From FEN-33 sp963768775 (GTDB lineage Archaea > Thermoplasmatota > Thermoplasmata > Methanomassiliicoccales > UBA472), in NCBI GenBank assembly GCA_963768775.1, contig CAVYIY010000006.1:744001-808000 (forward strand): a DNA stretch of 64,000 nucleotides, written 5' to 3'. The notes beneath the pieces were generated by a model that was given only the letters and a program-made list of their open reading frames with translations, was not told the DNA's origin and did no database searches. Positions 37,988-46,422 of this stretch are shown piece after piece (positions within the stretch are counted from its first letter, which is position 1; each line of letters opens with the position of its first letter). The position numbers and the translations under genes were made by a program.

Positions 37988-38086
37988 CTTAGAACGCCTC
38001 GTGTTACTCAGAGATATGACGATAGAATGGGAGAACCTTAATTATGATTTCTGCCTCGCGGGACGCAGGGATCGTCGGTCGGCAGG

Positions 38087-38383
38087 TCAGCGAATCGAGC
38101 GGTACAGATAGAAGCTGAAGAGCATCACCATAATACCGAAGCCGATCATTATCAATCCAGCATAGTCGGTCATCTTCTGATAATTATAGCTGCCGAACAG
38201 CGCCAGGACGACGCCGATGAAGAAGAGGAGCATCCCAATCATCAGCAGGACGATGCAGCTCGAAAGCCCTGGCTCTTTGACGATGTTCTCTCCGATCCTA
38301 CCCTCGATTACAGGAATGCCGCAGTTGCTGCAATAGAACGCATTGGGCTGATTCTCCGCTCCGCACTTGCTGCACGCGACCAT
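38087..38383 (-). CDS. Small zinc-ribbon membrane protein
   Basis: 98 residues: an N-terminal zinc ribbon CSKCGAENQPNAFYCSNCG, a short linker, then two membrane helices (about residues 45-62 and 75-92). The layout recurs in uncharacterised archaeal proteins. It may sense or scaffold at the membrane; no function is known. Isolated gene. Confidence 0.75.
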   Translation of the reverse strand: MVACSKCGAENQPNAFYCSNCGIPVIEGRIGENIVKEPGLSSCIVLLMIGMLLFFIGVVLALFGSYNYQKMTDYAGLIMIGFGIMVMLFSFYLYRSIR

Positions 38384-38505
38384 CCGTCTTCCTCAGGCTA
38401 CAAATAAGAACATAGAACTTGTCTGATAATCTATTCGGTCGATTAGGCCGGAACAAAAAGATAATGTACCCGGGATTGGAAGGACTATTCGGATGATGTG
38501 ATTCG

Positions 38506-39168
38506 ATGAAAGAGATCTCCTTCCAAGGGTGGAATTATCTTGAATATCCGGGAAAGGTGCCTGTAGGATTGGTCCTGGTGCATCAGATCATGGGCCTGGA
38601 CGATTATACCAGATCAGTGGCAACTCAACTTTCCGATGCTGGTTATTGGGTATTGGCAGTCGACCTTTTTAGAGGAAAGCATCCCGATTCGTTCCAGGCG
38701 GGCATGCAGATCCGGGACGGAATCAAGAAGGAGGAGGCGCAGGAGGCGCTCTCCGTCGGTTGGCACCTACTTCGCGAGCGAGTCGGTAGCGGGGGAAGGA
38801 TCGGCACCATCGGCTTCTGCATGGGCGGTGGGTTCGCATTGTACGGGGCATGCCATGAGGACTTCGATTTCTGCATCGATTTCTACGGCATGATCGAGAA
38901 TACCGAGGAAGTGGAGAAGCTGAAAGGACCGACGATTCTGATGCTCGGTTCCCTGGATGAACGGATCACGCCTTGGGCTTTTTCATCTCTGCTGCCGATG
39001 ATGGCGAAGAAGCAGAAGAGGGTAGATGTTCACCTCTATCCGAACGCGAAGCATGCCTTCCACCAACCGGGCCGGGAGGGATATGACGCCGTGGCGGCAA
39101 AGGACGCCTGGGCCAAGACCCTCAGGTTCCTCGAGGAACGCCGTAGCGAAGTGGTCCAGGCGAAATGA
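38506..39168 (+). CDS. Dienelactone hydrolase-family alpha/beta hydrolase
   Basis: 220 residues. The nucleophile is the Cys in IGFCMGGGFALYGA, as in dienelactone hydrolases, with Asp in LGSLDERITP and His in YPNAKHAFHQPG completing the triad. No signal peptide. The natural substrate in archaea is unknown; no aromatic-degradation genes are nearby, so a general esterase/lactonase role is more likely. Convergent with the amino acid permease. Confidence 0.9.
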   Translation: MKEISFQGWNYLEYPGKVPVGLVLVHQIMGLDDYTRSVATQLSDAGYWVLAVDLFRGKHPDSFQAGMQIRDGIKKEEAQEALSVGWHLLRERVGSGGRIGTIGFCMGGGFALYGACHEDFDFCIDFYGMIENTEEVEKLKGPTILMLGSLDERITPWAFSSLLPMMAKKQKRVDVHLYPNAKHAFHQPGREGYDAVAAKDAWAKTLRFLEERRSEVVQAK

Positions 39169-39180
39169 GACTGGATGAGC

Positions 39181-40506
39181 TCAGCCCGATGGGCGGGATT
39201 CGGCTGCGATTGGTGGATGAGCCCTCCTTTTGAGGAAGTAGAAAAGCAGCCCACCGACGATCAGGGCGGCGATGCCGAGCAGCCAGGCTTCCAGTGTAAG
39301 GAAGATCAACAGGCCGGCGCAGGAGATCAGGCCTAGCCCCGAAATGACCTTCGAGTGTAGGGGCGAGTTCATCCTCATGGCTGCAAGATTGGCCAGCATG
39401 TAGTATGTCAACGAGCCGAAATTGGATATGGCGACGGCCTTCAGGATGTCCGTAGTCAGGGCGAAGCCGACCATCAGCCCCCCGAGGATGATGATCGCGA
39501 TGTAGGGCGTCCTCCGCTTCGGATGCAGCTTCGCCATCATCGCAGGGAGATCGCCATTCCGGGCCATGGCAAAGCTAATGCGCGACATGCCAAGCAGGGT
39601 AGTGAGGAGAACGCTTAGCGTGGCCGCCAAAGCGCCGAACGCAATCAGCGTGACCATGTCTGAGCCCTCCCTAATAGCCGCATCCGCCAATGGAGAACCT
39701 GAACCGGCGAGGACTGGGGAGCCCACCATGCCGATCGCGACCCCGGAGACCAGCATGTAGATGACGGCAGATACCAGCAGAGCCAGGATGATGGCCCTAG
39801 GCACCGTCCTCGTCGGATCCTTCACCTCCTCACTCAGCATCGCTATCCGACCGAAACCTGCGAAGGCGAAGAAGATCACCGATGCCCCTTCCATTACTCC
39901 CATGGCCCCATTGGGGGAGAAGGGACTGAAGTTCGATCCCTGGATGAGCCCGATGCCAAAGGCGACGAAGAGGAAGAGCACGAAGAGTTTGAAGACCACC
40001 AGAACGTTGTTCATTTTCGCGGATTCGGTGATCCCCCGATAGTTGATTGCGGTTATCCCCAGACAGGCCAACGCCGCGATTAGGTTTACCGGCAAGGGAA
40101 TGAGGACTGCCAGATAGCTGGCGAAGCCTATGGCCACGGCCGCCCCAGTGACCACGTTGGAGAGCAGCCACATCCAGCCGGAGATGAAGCCGCCGAAGGG
40201 CGATATCAACTCGTGTGCGTACTCGTACCCTCCTCCCTCCTTAGGGATGAAGTTGGCCAAGTGCACGAAGCTCATTGCGGTGAAAGCGGAAACCATGAAA
40301 GCGATGAGCAGCGAAAGCAGGAGCGCTGGGCCGGCAAGGCTGGCGGCGACCCCCGCCACGACGAAAATACCGGCACCGATTATTGCCCCCAATCCGATGG
40401 CAAAGGCATCGAATAGGCCCATGGATCGTTTTAATTCCATATGGAGGACGATTGCCTGCTCCATTCCTAATAGCTTTTTTATCCGAGATGATCGACCGCC
40501 ATGCAT
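39181..40506 (-). CDS. APC-family amino acid permease
   Basis: 12-segment transporter; ATG at 40464 (MEQAIVLHMELKRSMGLFDAFAIGLGAIIGAGIFVVAG) is the more likely start, because the 14 residues before it lack homology. The GAIIGAGIF motif of helix 1 and the unwound helix-6 segment FFAFAGFGRIAMLSEEVKDPTRTVPRAI are diagnostic. It imports or exchanges amino acids or polyamines, specificity unknown. Truncated relatives exist, but this copy is full length. Confidence 0.9.
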   Translation of the reverse strand: MHGGRSSRIKKLLGMEQAIVLHMELKRSMGLFDAFAIGLGAIIGAGIFVVAGVAASLAGPALLLSLLIAFMVSAFTAMSFVHLANFIPKEGGGYEYAHELISPFGGFISGWMWLLSNVVTGAAVAIGFASYLAVLIPLPVNLIAALACLGITAINYRGITESAKMNNVLVVFKLFVLFLFVAFGIGLIQGSNFSPFSPNGAMGVMEGASVIFFAFAGFGRIAMLSEEVKDPTRTVPRAIILALLVSAVIYMLVSGVAIGMVGSPVLAGSGSPLADAAIREGSDMVTLIAFGALAATLSVLLTTLLGMSRISFAMARNGDLPAMMAKLHPKRRTPYIAIIILGGLMVGFALTTDILKAVAISNFGSLTYYMLANLAAMRMNSPLHSKVISGLGLISCAGLLIFLTLEAWLLGIAALIVGGLLFYFLKRRAHPPIAAESRPSG

Positions 40507-40571
40507 GGGACAGCCTCAATCTGCCTGCGGCTTGGGCTCCATCGCTGCAAATATATTTCCCATCAGAAGGC

Positions 40572-41069
40572 ATGGGAGGGCGCAGCTGGGTCGGAAATGG
40601 TGGAAGCGAGCAATCTTTGAGCTATCCGAGTGAGGGTGATTTCATAGCCGAAAGGCGAAAGGCAAGAGTACTCCTGGTAGAAGACAACCCAGCAGACGCG
40701 TTGCTGGCCGCGGAGCTGATCAAAGAGACTGGCATATCAGCCAACATCACCACGGTAAGCGATGGAGAGATGGCGATCGCGACCCTGGAGAAGATGAAGC
40801 TGAGCGACTCGGACTTTCCTGACCTTATATTGTTGGACATCAACCTCCCCAAGAAGAACGGCCACGAGGTGCTCAGATTCATCAGGAATGCGCAGCTCCA
40901 CCACGCCTATGTCGCGATATATACGGGGTCTAGTTCGCCTGAAGACGAGAAAAGAGCCGCTGAACATGGCGCAGATGCCTACATCATCAAACCCATCGGG
41001 TCGAAGGAGATGGAGAAGACGATAACGATGTTCCGGGAGATTCTCGGTTCCAAGTCGAGGGTATCCTGA
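40572..41069 (+). CDS. Stand-alone response regulator receiver protein
   Basis: The CheY-like domain covers about 125 residues: VLLVEDNPADA (acidic pocket), phosphoacceptor Asp in LILLDINLPKKNG, Thr in AIYTGSSSPEDEKR and Lys in AYIIKPIG. It has no output domain. It resembles phytochrome-partner type receivers (Rcp1-like, with NPADA). Start uncertain: ATG 40572, or a TTG at 40617 with a ggtggaag element upstream. No histidine kinase is nearby, so its partner is elsewhere. Confidence 0.85.
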   Translation: MGGRSWVGNGGSEQSLSYPSEGDFIAERRKARVLLVEDNPADALLAAELIKETGISANITTVSDGEMAIATLEKMKLSDSDFPDLILLDINLPKKNGHEVLRFIRNAQLHHAYVAIYTGSSSPEDEKRAAEHGADAYIIKPIGSKEMEKTITMFREILGSKSRVS

Positions 41070-41223
41070 GCAACCAATCGATAGACGAGTTGCGATTTGC
41101 CGCTATCGGATTCGTTGTGGTCGCTGCCCAAGGGCATCGGGCGAGTGCGACACGGCAATTCATATTTATATAGGCACATCAAATGGATTTGATGGCGATA
41201 TAATCGCCATCGGAGGGAAGAAA

Positions 41224-41619
41224 GTGGATCTAGTACAATTGATCATTGCCATTGTTGTCCTGCTCATCGGCTGGGTAATAATCTCCATACCCTTATGGCT
41301 CGCGGCGAAGGTGCTAACTGGAGGACAAGCGACGATGGGCGCGGCCATGCTTGGCATGCTCCTGGGAGGCATAGTTTTCGTGATAGTCTACGCGCTTACC
41401 TTCCTGGTGACGAACATTTTCACCAGTTCGAGTACGGCGGTGATCGTTGCCTCGATAGTGAGCTTCTTGGCCTTCTTGGGGCTCTATAAGATGTTGTTCG
41501 ATGTCGGTTGGCTCAGAGCACTGGCGATTGCGATCCTGGCGGTCATTTTCGCTGTGATCATCTTATTCCTGTTCGGGGCACTCTTGGTCGCATTAGGGGT
41601 GGCTGTCCTAGCGCTTTAG
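41224..41619 (+). CDS. Small polytopic membrane protein
   Basis: 131 residues, almost entirely hydrophobic, with four predicted helices (about 3-28, 35-62, 70-92 and 98-130) and few charges. A central Gly-rich stretch (GAAMLGMLLGGIVF) lies in helix 2. GTG or ATG choices around 41224 follow a gagggaag element. A TATA-like tttatata is about 60 nt upstream. No family recognised. Confidence 0.65.
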   Translation: MDLVQLIIAIVVLLIGWVIISIPLWLAAKVLTGGQATMGAAMLGMLLGGIVFVIVYALTFLVTNIFTSSSTAVIVASIVSFLAFLGLYKMLFDVGWLRALAIAILAVIFAVIILFLFGALLVALGVAVLAL

Positions 41620-41817
41620 GATTCTCCTCAATTGGGAATGGGACGAACTCAACCCCTTTCTTTCGATTTATCACTCGAGCATTGATAATTCGATTATTCC
41701 ACAGCAGTCCATTACCTGACCAACCTTGTATTCCCTTTATCCGGAGATAGAGAAGAAGAAATAACCCCATTTTATCCATCTGGAGCGTTTCGTTTGAAAT
41801 GAATCGAAAGAATATGG

Positions 41818-41890
41818 TGCTCCCGTCGGGATTTGAACCCGAGTCGAAGCCTCGAGAGGGCTTCATGATTGGCCGCTACACTACGGGAGC
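41818..41890 (-). tRNA. tRNA-Glu(CUC)
   Basis: Reverse strand: acceptor gctcccg/cgggagc, anticodon stem aagcc/ggctt with loop ctctcga (anticodon CTC), T arm tcggg-ttcaaat-cccga and A73. CCA is encoded (41815-41817). Its D and anticodon arms are very similar to tRNA-Asp at 9853. No intron. Confidence 0.95.
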
Positions 41891-41996
41891 GTGTAGTGGG
41901 CACAATAAGGCGACCGTTATTAAATCTTTCGCGCTTCCCTTTCTAACAGTGGCATGAGAAGAAATATCTGGACAATAGCGCATCGTCCCCTAGACG

Positions 41997-42513
41997 ATGA
42001 CTGACCTTGTCCTTCGTTACAGCAAGGGCGCCTTCCTGCCGCCCCTCATCCTGCTCCTCGTTGGCATGGTCTTCCTCAACCTGTTCGTTTCGCTGAGCTT
42101 CGGCTTCGATGCCGTCTCGGCATCGTTGGCTGCCCTGGCCTCCGCGGTCCTGGTGCTGACCGTCGGCATATCGCCGCTCATGACGAACCATGCCCTAAGC
42201 GCGAATGAGCTGGTACTCCGCCAAGGCTGGCTCTTCCATTCGGTCATTCCCCGGGACGAGATCGATATCGATCAGCATCTTGGAGAGGGGACCGAGGCGC
42301 ACCGGCGTCTTCTTCGATTTCAAGGGGACGACGGTCTACGTCACGACGCAACGACACAACCTCATCCGGCTCAAGCTCAAGAACCAACGGCGCTTCAATT
42401 GGGCCTTGGGGAAGAAGACGGACCAGTTGGTCTTCGACTCGCTGGACCAAAGGGCTTTCCTCAGGGCGATGGAATCGGAAGCGGAAATCACTCCCGCCAA
42501 TCCAGGCCGATAG
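41997..42513 (+). CDS. Membrane protein with PH-like domain (one-base frameshift)
   Basis: Two N-terminal helices (about residues 12-35 and 42-60) are followed by a PH-like domain with NELVLRQGWLFHSVIPRDEID...ILERGPRRTGVFFDFKGTTVYVTTQRHNLIRLKLKNQRRFNWALGKKTDQLVFDSL. The two parts lie in different frames that meet at about 42265-42275; removing one base yields 171 residues. The domain order resembles bacterial PH/YdbS-like membrane proteins of unknown role. Its last 26 nt overlap the nadE end on the other strand. Confidence 0.7.
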
Positions 42514-43291
42514 TGCGAAATTCGACCTTAGGGATCAGCGGCATCTTGCGCTTGTGTATCGAGCCAGTATGCATCTTCCACACCATATCCACCTTCTCCT
42601 GCGGAATCATGTTGCGGCGGGCGATTTCCTCCAACTCCATGCCGTTCTCGATTCCGAAAAGGACGGCGTCGAGATCGTCATAGGAAATGCCCAGCTCCCC
42701 CTCGTCTGTCTGCCCTTCCCAGAGGCAGGCCGATGGCACCTTCTGCACGAACTTCTCCGGCACGCCGATCTTGCGCGCCAGCTGCCTCACCTCGGTCTTG
42801 TACAGATCGCCGATTGGGCAGAAGTCGGCACCCCCGTCCCCGAACTTGGTGAAGTAGCCCACCAGCAGCTCGCTCTTGTTGCTCGTGCCCATGACCAACC
42901 GGTTGGACAGCTTGGCCTGGTGGAAAAGGACGGTCATGCGGCAGCGCGCCATGCAATTCCCCAGAAGGCGCTTGTCGTCCTTGAGCTCGGGAAGGATCGC
43001 ACGGAAGCCTTCTACCGCCGCCTGGATGTCGATTACCTTGTGCTTCATGCCGAATTTGAGCGAGAGCTCCTCCGCATCCCTCGCGTCTTCGATGCTTGAC
43101 TTGGAGGAGGGCATGTAGATAGTGAGCACTTTCTCCGGACCGATGGCGCCGGCGCACAGCACCGCGACCAACGCGGAATCGATGCCGCCGCTCAAGCCGA
43201 GGACAACGCCAGTGGCACCGCTTTCCTCCACCTTCTGCCGGATGAAATCCTTGATGACCAACTCGGTCATCTCGCGCAGCTGGGGACGCAT
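42488..43291 (-). CDS. nadE: NAD+ synthase
   Basis: 267 residues, ammonia- or glutamine-fed NAD+ synthetase domain. The P-loop GLSGGIDSALVAVL, the NCMARCRMTVLFHQAKLSNRLVMGTSNKSELLVGYFTKFGDGGADFCPIGDLYKTEVRQLA segment and the KVPSACLWEGQTDEGELGISYDDLD motif are all present. It adenylates nicotinate adenine dinucleotide and amidates it. The enzyme lacks its own glutaminase domain; the divergent nitrilase gene could supply ammonia (inference). Confidence 0.96.
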   Translation of the reverse strand: MRPQLREMTELVIKDFIRQKVEESGATGVVLGLSGGIDSALVAVLCAGAIGPEKVLTIYMPSSKSSIEDARDAEELSLKFGMKHKVIDIQAAVEGFRAILPELKDDKRLLGNCMARCRMTVLFHQAKLSNRLVMGTSNKSELLVGYFTKFGDGGADFCPIGDLYKTEVRQLARKIGVPEKFVQKVPSACLWEGQTDEGELGISYDDLDAVLFGIENGMELEEIARRNMIPQEKVDMVWKMHTGSIHKRKMPLIPKVEFRTIGLDWRE

Positions 43292-43374
43292 ACAGCGGGG
43301 TATGACCTTTCCTCCCTTATCGCTTTTCGCGCGTGAGTCTAAATATCACGCCGCGAATTCCATCGGCTGCTGCT

Positions 43375-44163
43375 ATGACAAGAATCGCGCTCGCTCAGAC
43401 CCGATGCGCCCTGGGGGACAAGGTCGAGAACCTCCGGCGCATGGAGGCGTGCCTGGACCAGGTCGAGGCGGACCTATACGTCTTCGCGGAGCTTTTCCTA
43501 ACCGGCTACATGTGCCGGGACCAGCTGTTCATGCTGGCCGAGCGCATCGACGGGAGGTCGGTGACCCGGGTAGCCGGGATGGCGGAGGAGCGGGAATGCG
43601 CCATTGTCTTCGGCATGCCCACCTGGAGCGACAACGTGCCGGGATTAATGCACAACTCCTCGGTGGCGGTGGACCCGGATGGGGAGGTGCAGGTCTACGA
43701 CAAAGTCAATCTGGCGAACTTCGGCCCGTTCGAGGAGCGGCTCTACTTCACCCCCGGAGAGAGCCCGGCGATTTTCGAGCTCTTCGGCCGCAAGTACGGC
43801 GCCTGCATCTGCTACGACCTATTCTTCCCGGAGCTGACCAAAGCCTATGCGCTAGCCGGGGCGGACGCGGTGCTCTGCATATCGGCGTCCCCGTCGACGT
43901 CCCGGGAGCAGTTCGAACGGATCTTACCCGCTCGAGCGGCAGAGGGCACCTTGTATTCGCTGTACACCAACCAGGTTGGGACGCAACTGAACATGGTCTT
44001 CTTCGGAGGCGCCCAGGCCTATGGGCCGAGAGGGAACCTGATGTCAAGGGCGAAGTACTTCGAGGATGACGTTGTCGTCGTTGACCTAGACGAGGGCGAG
44101 CTGGAAATGGCGCGCCGCATGCGCCCGACCATCAAGGATACCTTGAGCCGGCCGGACCTCTGA
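43375..44163 (+). CDS. Carbon-nitrogen hydrolase (nitrilase superfamily)
   Basis: 262 residues from ATG 43375 (MTRIALAQTRCALGDKVENL), with a TATA-like taaatatc about 35 nt upstream. Catalytic triad: Glu in VFAELFLTGYM, Lys in VYDKVNLANFGPF, Cys in YGACICYDLFFPEL. It hydrolyses an amide or nitrile. The divergent nadE gene, 83 bp away, and the resemblance to the glutaminase half of two-domain NAD synthetases suggest it might feed ammonia to NadE, but an omega-amidase role is equally possible. Confidence 0.85.
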   Translation: MTRIALAQTRCALGDKVENLRRMEACLDQVEADLYVFAELFLTGYMCRDQLFMLAERIDGRSVTRVAGMAEERECAIVFGMPTWSDNVPGLMHNSSVAVDPDGEVQVYDKVNLANFGPFEERLYFTPGESPAIFELFGRKYGACICYDLFFPELTKAYALAGADAVLCISASPSTSREQFERILPARAAEGTLYSLYTNQVGTQLNMVFFGGAQAYGPRGNLMSRAKYFEDDVVVVDLDEGELEMARRMRPTIKDTLSRPDL

Positions 44164-44209
44164 CCATCTAGAAAACCTTTAATTGGCCAAAGGGTATGGC
44201 CGCCGTCAA

Positions 44210-44313
44210 GCCGAGGTGGCCCAGACCGGTAAGGCGCAAGCCTGGAATATCTTCGCGAAATCCAGCAAGCTTGTGTCCGCAAGGACTCGGGAGTTCAAAT
44301 CTCCCCCTCGGCG
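44210..44313 (+). tRNA. tRNA-Ser(GGA) with a 20-nt intron
   Basis: Acceptor gccgagg/cctcggc, anticodon stem caagc/gcttg, T arm gggag-ttcaaat-ctccc, long variable arm (tgtccgcaaggact) and discriminator G73. All fit serine; leucine would have A73. The anticodon loop is interrupted after position 37 by a 20-nt intron (44248-44267). The exon ctgg pairs with intron ccag, leaving 3-nt bulges aat and caa, the canonical bulge-helix-bulge. The mature loop is ctggaaa. Confidence 0.93.
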
Positions 44314-44350
44314 CTCCTGATCCCCATTCTAGTTGCATGGTTTCATCGTT

Positions 44351-44962
44351 TCAGTGCAGGCCGATCATCGCGCCGTATTTGGTGTAGACCTCTTTGACCA
44401 GTTCCCCGGCCTTCGGGTTGTTCCAGTCGTGCATCCATTCCGAAACCAGCGTCTCCAACGTCATCGGGACCACTCCGGCCTGGATCATCCGCTTCACGCC
44501 ACACTTGTGCGCCTCTGGAGTCGAATCCCCCGCGGCATCGACCAATCCGTAGACCTCGTAGCCTTCCCTCAACGCGTGGAGCGCGGTGAAGGCGAAGCAC
44601 ATGCTGGTCCAGAGACCGGAGATCACCAGCTTCTTCCGACCTGCCTTTACGAAGTCGTTCCACGTCGCCGGGTCCTCGAAAGCGTCGAAGCTCGGTACGG
44701 GGCGGGTGTGCACCTCCTGCTTCGGGAACAGGCCGGAGATCTCCGGGAAGAATTCACCGTTCTGTTTGGGGTTGATCGCCGATAGGACCACTGGGACGCC
44801 GAGGATGCTGGCGGCCCTCGCTGCACACACCGCCGCCTTCTTGATCGTGACTTTGTCACCTGAGGCTATGCTCCTGATCATCGTTGGCTGATAATCGACC
44901 AGGACCAGCGCGCTGTTCTTGTCCGTCAATAGTTCAAGTGAGCCTTTCGCCATTTCGCTCAT
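44351..44962 (-). CDS. Isochorismatase-like cysteine hydrolase
   Basis: 203 residues. Asp in ALVLVDYQPTM, Lys in TWNDFVKAGRKKLVISGL and Cys in GLWTSMCFAFTALHAL form the triad of the amidase branch (nicotinamidase/ycaC-like). The C-terminal PMTLETLVSEWMHDW is typical of the YcaC subgroup. Substrate unknown; nicotinamide is possible given nadE close by, but the metal-binding DxHxxxH of true nicotinamidases is not visible. Transcribed alone. Confidence 0.88.
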   Translation of the reverse strand: MSEMAKGSLELLTDKNSALVLVDYQPTMIRSIASGDKVTIKKAAVCAARAASILGVPVVLSAINPKQNGEFFPEISGLFPKQEVHTRPVPSFDAFEDPATWNDFVKAGRKKLVISGLWTSMCFAFTALHALREGYEVYGLVDAAGDSTPEAHKCGVKRMIQAGVVPMTLETLVSEWMHDWNNPKAGELVKEVYTKYGAMIGLH

Positions 44963-44994
44963 CTCCTACCCATCGCCAGATCGCGACGACGATT

Positions 44995-45258
44995 TCAGTC
45001 GAGCGACGAGTATAACAATCTAGCGCTAGGCATGGGATGCGATCTCCAGCTGCTTAGCCTCACATCACCATCAGGTACAACAGCGCGGACATTGAGGACC
45101 GAAGCCACCACTAGCCCCATGAGGACGACGAACCACCACAAGATGGAGTGCTTCCCCCTCTGAGCCTGAGGGTAGAACGGCTGGTCGAGATGGAAGCCGC
45201 AACGTTGGCACATCAAGGCACCATCCTCCAATATCGTTCCACATCTAGGGCAATACAT
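44995..45258 (-). CDS. Small zinc-ribbon protein with one membrane helix
   Basis: 87 residues starting MYCPRCGTILEDGALMCQRCGFHL, a zinc ribbon, then a helix (about 38-55, ILWWFVVLMGLVVASVL) and a short tail. Same design as the 38.1-kb protein. Cytosolic ribbon is likely. Function unknown. Confidence 0.65.
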   Translation of the reverse strand: MYCPRCGTILEDGALMCQRCGFHLDQPFYPQAQRGKHSILWWFVVLMGLVVASVLNVRAVVPDGDVRLSSWRSHPMPSARLLYSSLD

Positions 45259-45326
45259 CGACTGCCTAGAATGTCAGCTGCGCGCGAGACGATAACGCTA
45301 CCGCCGCCCGGATAGGCGGGAATGGA

Positions 45327-45617
45327 GTGGCCGAAAGTTCGAACAGAACCGAGATTACCAAGGCGTGCAAAGGGATATTGCATGGCACCGCATTGCCATT
45401 TCAGGTTGATGGTCTGCGCTGCCCGAGATGCGACTGGGAGGGGGATAGGAAGGAGGCCGAGGCCAGGGAGGGAGGGCTCCTTTTCTACGACATCCTTTTC
45501 AAGGACCAGTTCAAGATTGAGCTCACGAGGACGAACTACCACTGCCCCAATTGCGGCAACATGATAGAATCCAGGCGGGCCATTCCTGGTATGCCCGAGG
45601 ACATGACGCCGCAGTGA
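45327..45617 (+). CDS. Small zinc-binding protein with two CxxC pairs
   Basis: 96 residues from a GTG at 45327. It carries CPRCDWEGD near residue 32 and CPNCGNM near residue 74, likely one zinc site. No membrane segment. The stop TGA (45615-45617) is followed in the same frame by a diverged second copy of the domain. Start and function uncertain. Confidence 0.6.
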   Translation: MAESSNRTEITKACKGILHGTALPFQVDGLRCPRCDWEGDRKEAEAREGGLLFYDILFKDQFKIELTRTNYHCPNCGNMIESRRAIPGMPEDMTPQ

Positions 45618-45851
45618 GATGATCCGAGGACGAAGCACCAGGAGTGCGGCTGGGAAGGCGCCGAGGACGATCTCGTGGAGCGAGGGGGGGAACTGACATC
45701 GAGCGACCGAATAATGCCTTTGGAGTTCTTCATGGGCATCACCCGGACCGACCGATGCAGCCCCAGATGCGGCCGCGTGCTCCAGAGCCCCCGAAACATC
45801 TACAAGATGCCGCAACAGCCGGACCGTCCTGATGGCACTCAGGCGACCTGA
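45618..45851 (+). pseudogene. Diverged tandem copy of the zinc-binding domain, in frame after a TGA
   Basis: Directly after the TGA at 45615 the frame continues for 77 codons with ECGWEGAEDDLVERGGEL...ITRTDRCSPRCGRVLQSPRNIYKMPQQPDRPDG. This parallels CDWEGDRKEAEAREGGL...LTRTNYHCPNCGNMIESRRAIPGMPEDM in the first copy. The first Cys pair is changed to His-x-x-Cys, and the second is Cys-x3-Cys. No start codon fits. It is either a decayed duplicate or the second half of a two-domain protein interrupted by a stop. Confidence 0.5.
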
Positions 45852-45922
45852 ATTATATATCCACGCTCATATTGGCACTATTTGCATCGAACGGTCAATG
45901 GCCGTGCCATGAAGGGAATGAG

Positions 45923-46420
45923 ATGAGGGTTCACGCCGATCTGCGTCTAAAGGATGTGCCTGGTCAGCTAGTGAGAGCTTTGGAGCCGATCTCCATCAGC
46001 GATGGCAACATCGTCGGGGTGGTGCACCACCATGAGGCTGTCACCGCCGGCAGGATCACCGTCCATGTGACGTTCGAGGTGAACTCGCAGAAGTCGCTCG
46101 AGCACATATTGGAAGCGTGGAAGAAGGGCGAGGTCGACGTCGCCCGGCTCTCATCGATGCTCGAGACATACGAATTCGAATACCTGCTGGTGGGAAAGCT
46201 CTCGCCCTCGGACCTGAGGGACATCAGCGACGGCATCGAGTCGATCGGCGATCTGGACTCGGTAGAGATCCGCTATTCCGTCTCCCCCTCGGCGGACGAG
46301 AAGGCGGCCATGGTCTTCGGCAAGATGAGGCAGAAAGGCGCCCTCGGGCGGGTAGAAGATTTCCTGCGCCAAAGGGCAATGCAGTCCGGCTTCATCCTCA
46401 TCAGCGGTCTGGGGGAGTGA
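45923..46420 (+). CDS. ACT-domain regulatory protein linked to homoserine dehydrogenase
   Basis: 165 residues from ATG 45923 (MRVHADLRLKDVPGQLVRALEPISISDGNIVGVVHHHEAVTAGRITVHVTFEV). The DxPGxL pattern and beta-alpha-beta layout are an ACT domain; a second ACT-like stretch may follow (EYLLVGKLSPSDLRDISDGIESI). ACT domains bind amino acids. It ends 2 nt before hom, so it probably acts as a separate allosteric subunit for that enzyme (inference), since this Hom lacks its own ACT domain. Confidence 0.85.
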   Translation: MRVHADLRLKDVPGQLVRALEPISISDGNIVGVVHHHEAVTAGRITVHVTFEVNSQKSLEHILEAWKKGEVDVARLSSMLETYEFEYLLVGKLSPSDLRDISDGIESIGDLDSVEIRYSVSPSADEKAAMVFGKMRQKGALGRVEDFLRQRAMQSGFILISGLGE

Positions 46421-46422
46421 AA

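Noticed and set aside
45615..45617. TGA as a selenocysteine codon
   Set aside because: The position aligns with no conserved Cys of the first domain copy, and no SECIS-like element was recognised.
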